Of a stretch of DNA of 64,000 bases, positions 61,856-64,000 are shown one piece after another. Source of the DNA: Lachnospiraceae bacterium (GTDB lineage: Bacteria > Bacillota > Clostridia > Lachnospirales > Lachnospiraceae); contig JAJXRY010000001.1 in NCBI GenBank assembly GCA_021628825.1, positions 434,001-498,000 of the forward strand. The letters are read 5' to 3'. How positions within the stretch are numbered: position 1 is the first letter of the stretch; each line of letters opens with the position of its first letter. The notes beneath the pieces are model-generated. The model saw nothing but the letters and a program-made list of their open reading frames with translations. It was not told the DNA's origin and searched no databases. Both the position numbers and the translations under genes were made by a program.

Positions 61856-61863
61856 GTGAAGCT

Positions 61864-62806
61864 ATGGAGAAGAAACTACCCCTGCTTATTCTGACAGGGC
61901 CTACGGCAGTCGGAAAGACCGCACTTTCCATTGCTCTTGCCAAAGAGGTACAGGGCGAGATTATCTCGGCAGATTCCATGCAGGTGTACCGTTATATGGA
62001 CATCGGCTCTGCGAAGATCCGGAAGGGAGAAATGTGTGGCGTTCCACACTACCTGATTGACTGCCTGAATCCGGAGGAAGAATTTAATATTTATGTCTTT
62101 CAGCAGATGGCGAAGAAAGCCATGGCACAGATTTATGCAAACGGGCATATTCCGATTGTGGTCGGAGGAACCGGATTTTTATATCCAGTCCCTGATCTAT
62201 GACATCCGGTTTGAGGAAGAAGAGGATGACGGAATCCGTCAGAAATATGAACAGCTCCTTGCTGAAAAAGGCGAGGAATATCTTCATGGGCTACTTGAAA
62301 AGGTGGATCCCGTATCGGCTGAAAAGATCCATTTTCATAACGCCAAGCGTGTGATCCGTGCACTGGAATTTTATGAGAAAAATCATTATCCGATTTCTGA
62401 GCATAATGAAACACAGCAACAGAAGGAATCCCCATATGAATTCCGGTATTTTGTCTTAAACGATGACCGGGAAAAGCTTTATGAAAGAATCGAACGGCGC
62501 GTGGATGAAATGGTGCATAACGGATTGATTGATGAGGTGAAGCATCTTAAGGAAATGGGGTATCACCGCGACATGGTTTCCATGCAGGGACTGGGCTATA
62601 AGGAGATTCTGGATTATCTGGATGGAAAGATTACGCTTGATGAAGCCATTTACCGGATTAAACGGGATACGAGGCATTTTGCCAAGCGGCAGCTGACGTG
62701 GTTCAGGAGGGAGCGGGACGTGATCTGGGTGGACAAATCGGAGATAGGTTCCGATACGGAAGCTTTATTAGCTTATATGCGTCCATATTACCATTCCCTT
62801 CTATAA
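61864..62806 (+). CDS. miaA: tRNA dimethylallyltransferase (one apparent frameshift)
   Basis: MiaA transfers dimethylallyl to A37 of tRNA, the step before MiaB. P-loop GPTAVGKTALSIALAK, then SADSMQVYRYMDIGSAKI, PHYLIDCLNPEEEFN and the late RDTRHFAKRQLTWFR are family hallmarks. Reading T5 as T4 near 62178 joins VVGGTGFYIQSLIYDI. Length is about 313. It follows mutSL with an 8-base gap, a frequent Firmicutes order. Confidence 0.96.
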
Positions 62807-62945
62807 GCAGATAACTGATTAGTGGATAACAGATTAAGAACAGGTGTATGAACCGAAGAAATCAGTGAAAACGACGAAGCCAATAAGAATGATATAAAAA
62901 CGAACAAGGAACAAATTTAGCAGAAATTGGAAGAGGAATAAAAGA

Positions 62946-64000
62946 ATGGATTCAAAAAGTATGTATTTATCCATGGGGATCCGCGAGGATGTCTATGCGT
63001 TTGGAGAAAAGATCTGGGCTTCTTTAGAGGAGCGTTTTAAGCAGATCGATCAGGTATCGGAATATAACCAGTTAAAGGTCATTGCCGCCATGCAGAAGAA
63101 TCAGGTAAGCGAAGCCTGTCTGCTTGGAACGACCGGCTATGGCTATAACGACCTTGGAAGAGATACCTTAGAGCGCGTCTATGCGGATATTTTTCATACG
63201 GAGGATGCTTTGGTGCGTCCGCAGATCACCTGTGGAACCCATGCGCTGGCACTGGCGCTTATGAGCAACCTGCGTCCCGGACAGGAGCTGTTGTCCCCGG
63301 TTGGAAAGCCGTATGATACACTGGAGGAAGTCATCGGAATCCGTCCTTCGAAGGGATCATTAAAGGAATATGGCATTTCTTACCGTCAGGTAGACTTATT
63401 GCCGGATGGTGCATTTGATTATGACGGAATTAAAGCAGCGATCAATGAAAAGACCCATTTAGTTACCATTCAGCGTTCAAAGGGGTATCAGACCCGTCCG
63501 ACGCTTTCTGTAAAGCGGATCGGGGAACTGATTGCTTTCATTAAGGAGATCAAGCCGGATGTCATCTGTATGGTAGATAACTGCTACGGAGAATTTACGG
63601 AAACGATCGAGCCGACGGATGTTGGCACAGATCTGGTGGTAGGTTCCCTGATTAAGAACCCGGGCGGCGGGCTTGCACCGATCGGCGGTTATCTGGCAGG
63701 AAAGAAAGAGTGCATCGAAAATGCAGCATATCGTCTGACTTCCCCCGGACTTGGCAAGGAGGTCGGTGCTTCCTTAACGGCACTTCCGGCATTTTATCAG
63801 GGGCTGTTTTTAGCACCGAATGTAACCGCGAATGCATTAAAGGCGGCAATCTTTGCAGCCAATATTTATGAATCCCTCGGTTTTTCAGGTTGTACCGAAT
63901 GGTACGGAATCAAGACACGATATCATTCAGGCGGTCACCTTTGGAACACCAGAGGGCGTGATCGGCTTCTGCGAGGGGATCCAGAAAGCAGCCGCAGTCG
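62946..64000 (+). CDS. ynbB: Methionine gamma-lyase/aluminum-resistance family PLP protein (partial)
   Basis: A PLP-dependent enzyme of the YnbB family ('aluminum resistance'), related to cystathionine gamma-lyase-fold enzymes. It runs off the window end. Landmarks: LLGTTGYGYNDLGRDTLE, GTHALALALMSNLRPGQELL, CMVDNCYGEF and the Schiff-base Lys in VGSLIKNPGGGLAP. T5 read as T4 near 63884 restores ESLGFQVVPNG, QAVTFGTPEG and GFCEGIQKAA. The miaA-ynbB neighbourhood also occurs in Bacillus. Its natural substrate is unclear. Confidence 0.85.
   Translation, partial: MDSKSMYLSMGIREDVYAFGEKIWASLEERFKQIDQVSEYNQLKVIAAMQKNQVSEACLLGTTGYGYNDLGRDTLERVYADIFHTEDALVRPQITCGTHALALALMSNLRPGQELLSPVGKPYDTLEEVIGIRPSKGSLKEYGISYRQVDLLPDGAFDYDGIKAAINEKTHLVTIQRSKGYQTRPTLSVKRIGELIAFIKEIKPDVICMVDNCYGEFTETIEPTDVGTDLVVGSLIKNPGGGLAPIGGYLAGKKECIENAAYRLTSPGLGKEVGASLTALPAFYQGLFLAPNVTANALKAAIFAANIYESLGFSGCTEWYGIKTRYHSGGHLWNTRGRDRLLRGDPESSRS

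Noticed and set aside
1..64000. tRNA, rRNA or known riboswitch genes.
   Set aside because: No cloverleaf-compatible sequence, rRNA segment or riboswitch consensus was recognised by eye; a covariance-model scan would be needed to exclude small ones.

Overview
The window looks like a chromosomal segment of a spore-forming Clostridia bacterium, most likely Lachnospiraceae. The evidence is the rnhB-ylqG-ylqH-yraN order, SpoIVA, a cotJABC cluster, a GerA-type spore germination protein, anaerobic nrdDG, a group B-like [FeFe] hydrogenase and a ~390-residue Clostridia-type Prs. Base composition is moderate except for an AT-rich stretch at about 39.1-42.3 kb. The assignment rests on recognised protein families only; no database search was possible.

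Layout. 1-4.2 kb: housekeeping cluster (lepB end, rnhB, FliK-like, FlhB-like, yraN, pgeF). 4.2-7.7 kb: two-component system. 7.7-14.8 kb: prs (minus strand) divergent from a DUF512 radical SAM gene, then der, plsY, gpsA and tyrS. 14.8-19.3 kb: GH74-like protein, YgjP-like metallopeptidase, spoIVA. 19.4-22 kb: nucleoside salvage (punA, cdd, amidohydrolase). 22-26.5 kb: chemoreceptor, membrane MutS-like ATPase, WYL regulator. 26.5-31.6 kb: NrdR-type boxes, nrdD, nrdG, dUTPase-like gene, gerA-type gene. 31.7-38 kb: TetR-ABC-permease cassette, ABC-F protein, SPL-like radical SAM, GNAT. 38-39 kb: cotJABC on the minus strand. 39.2-45 kb: accessory island with a flavin-oxidase-like gene, an RmlC-like epimerase, an ABC exporter, broken IS66 and IS21 pieces and a 51-bp tandem repeat. 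45-53.4 kb: hydrogenase, gltX, UvrD-like helicase, DUF1292 protein, degenerate GH13 protein, DUF5662 protein, Cys-rich small protein. 53.4-64 kb: gtrA-type gene, miaB, SulP transporter, mutS, mutL, miaA and a partial ynbB-like gene.

Sequence quality dominates the reading. About 35 genes are broken by small indels, nearly all at homopolymers. Most 5-base runs at breaks need one base removed. Most 7-base runs need two removed or one added. Because these lie in essential genes (der's neighbours plsY and prs, gltX, mutS, mutL), I treat them as consensus errors and give one coordinate span per repaired gene. Only the IS remnants look like genuine pseudogenes.

The most interesting signal is an arrangement seen upstream of two sporulation-phase genes, spoIVA and the gerA-type gene. 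In both, a terminator-like hairpin (12 bp, one bulged C, 5 bp) ends in a T-run that abuts the start codon, and its 3' arm contains the Shine-Dalgarno. A sporulation sigma-factor promoter (sigma-E-like and sigma-G-like) is nested so that transcription should begin in the hairpin loop. Readthrough RNA would terminate or hide the ribosome site, while the sporulation transcript would lack the 5' arm and be translatable. A weaker relative with a sigma-A-like promoter may lie upstream of the ABC-F gene.
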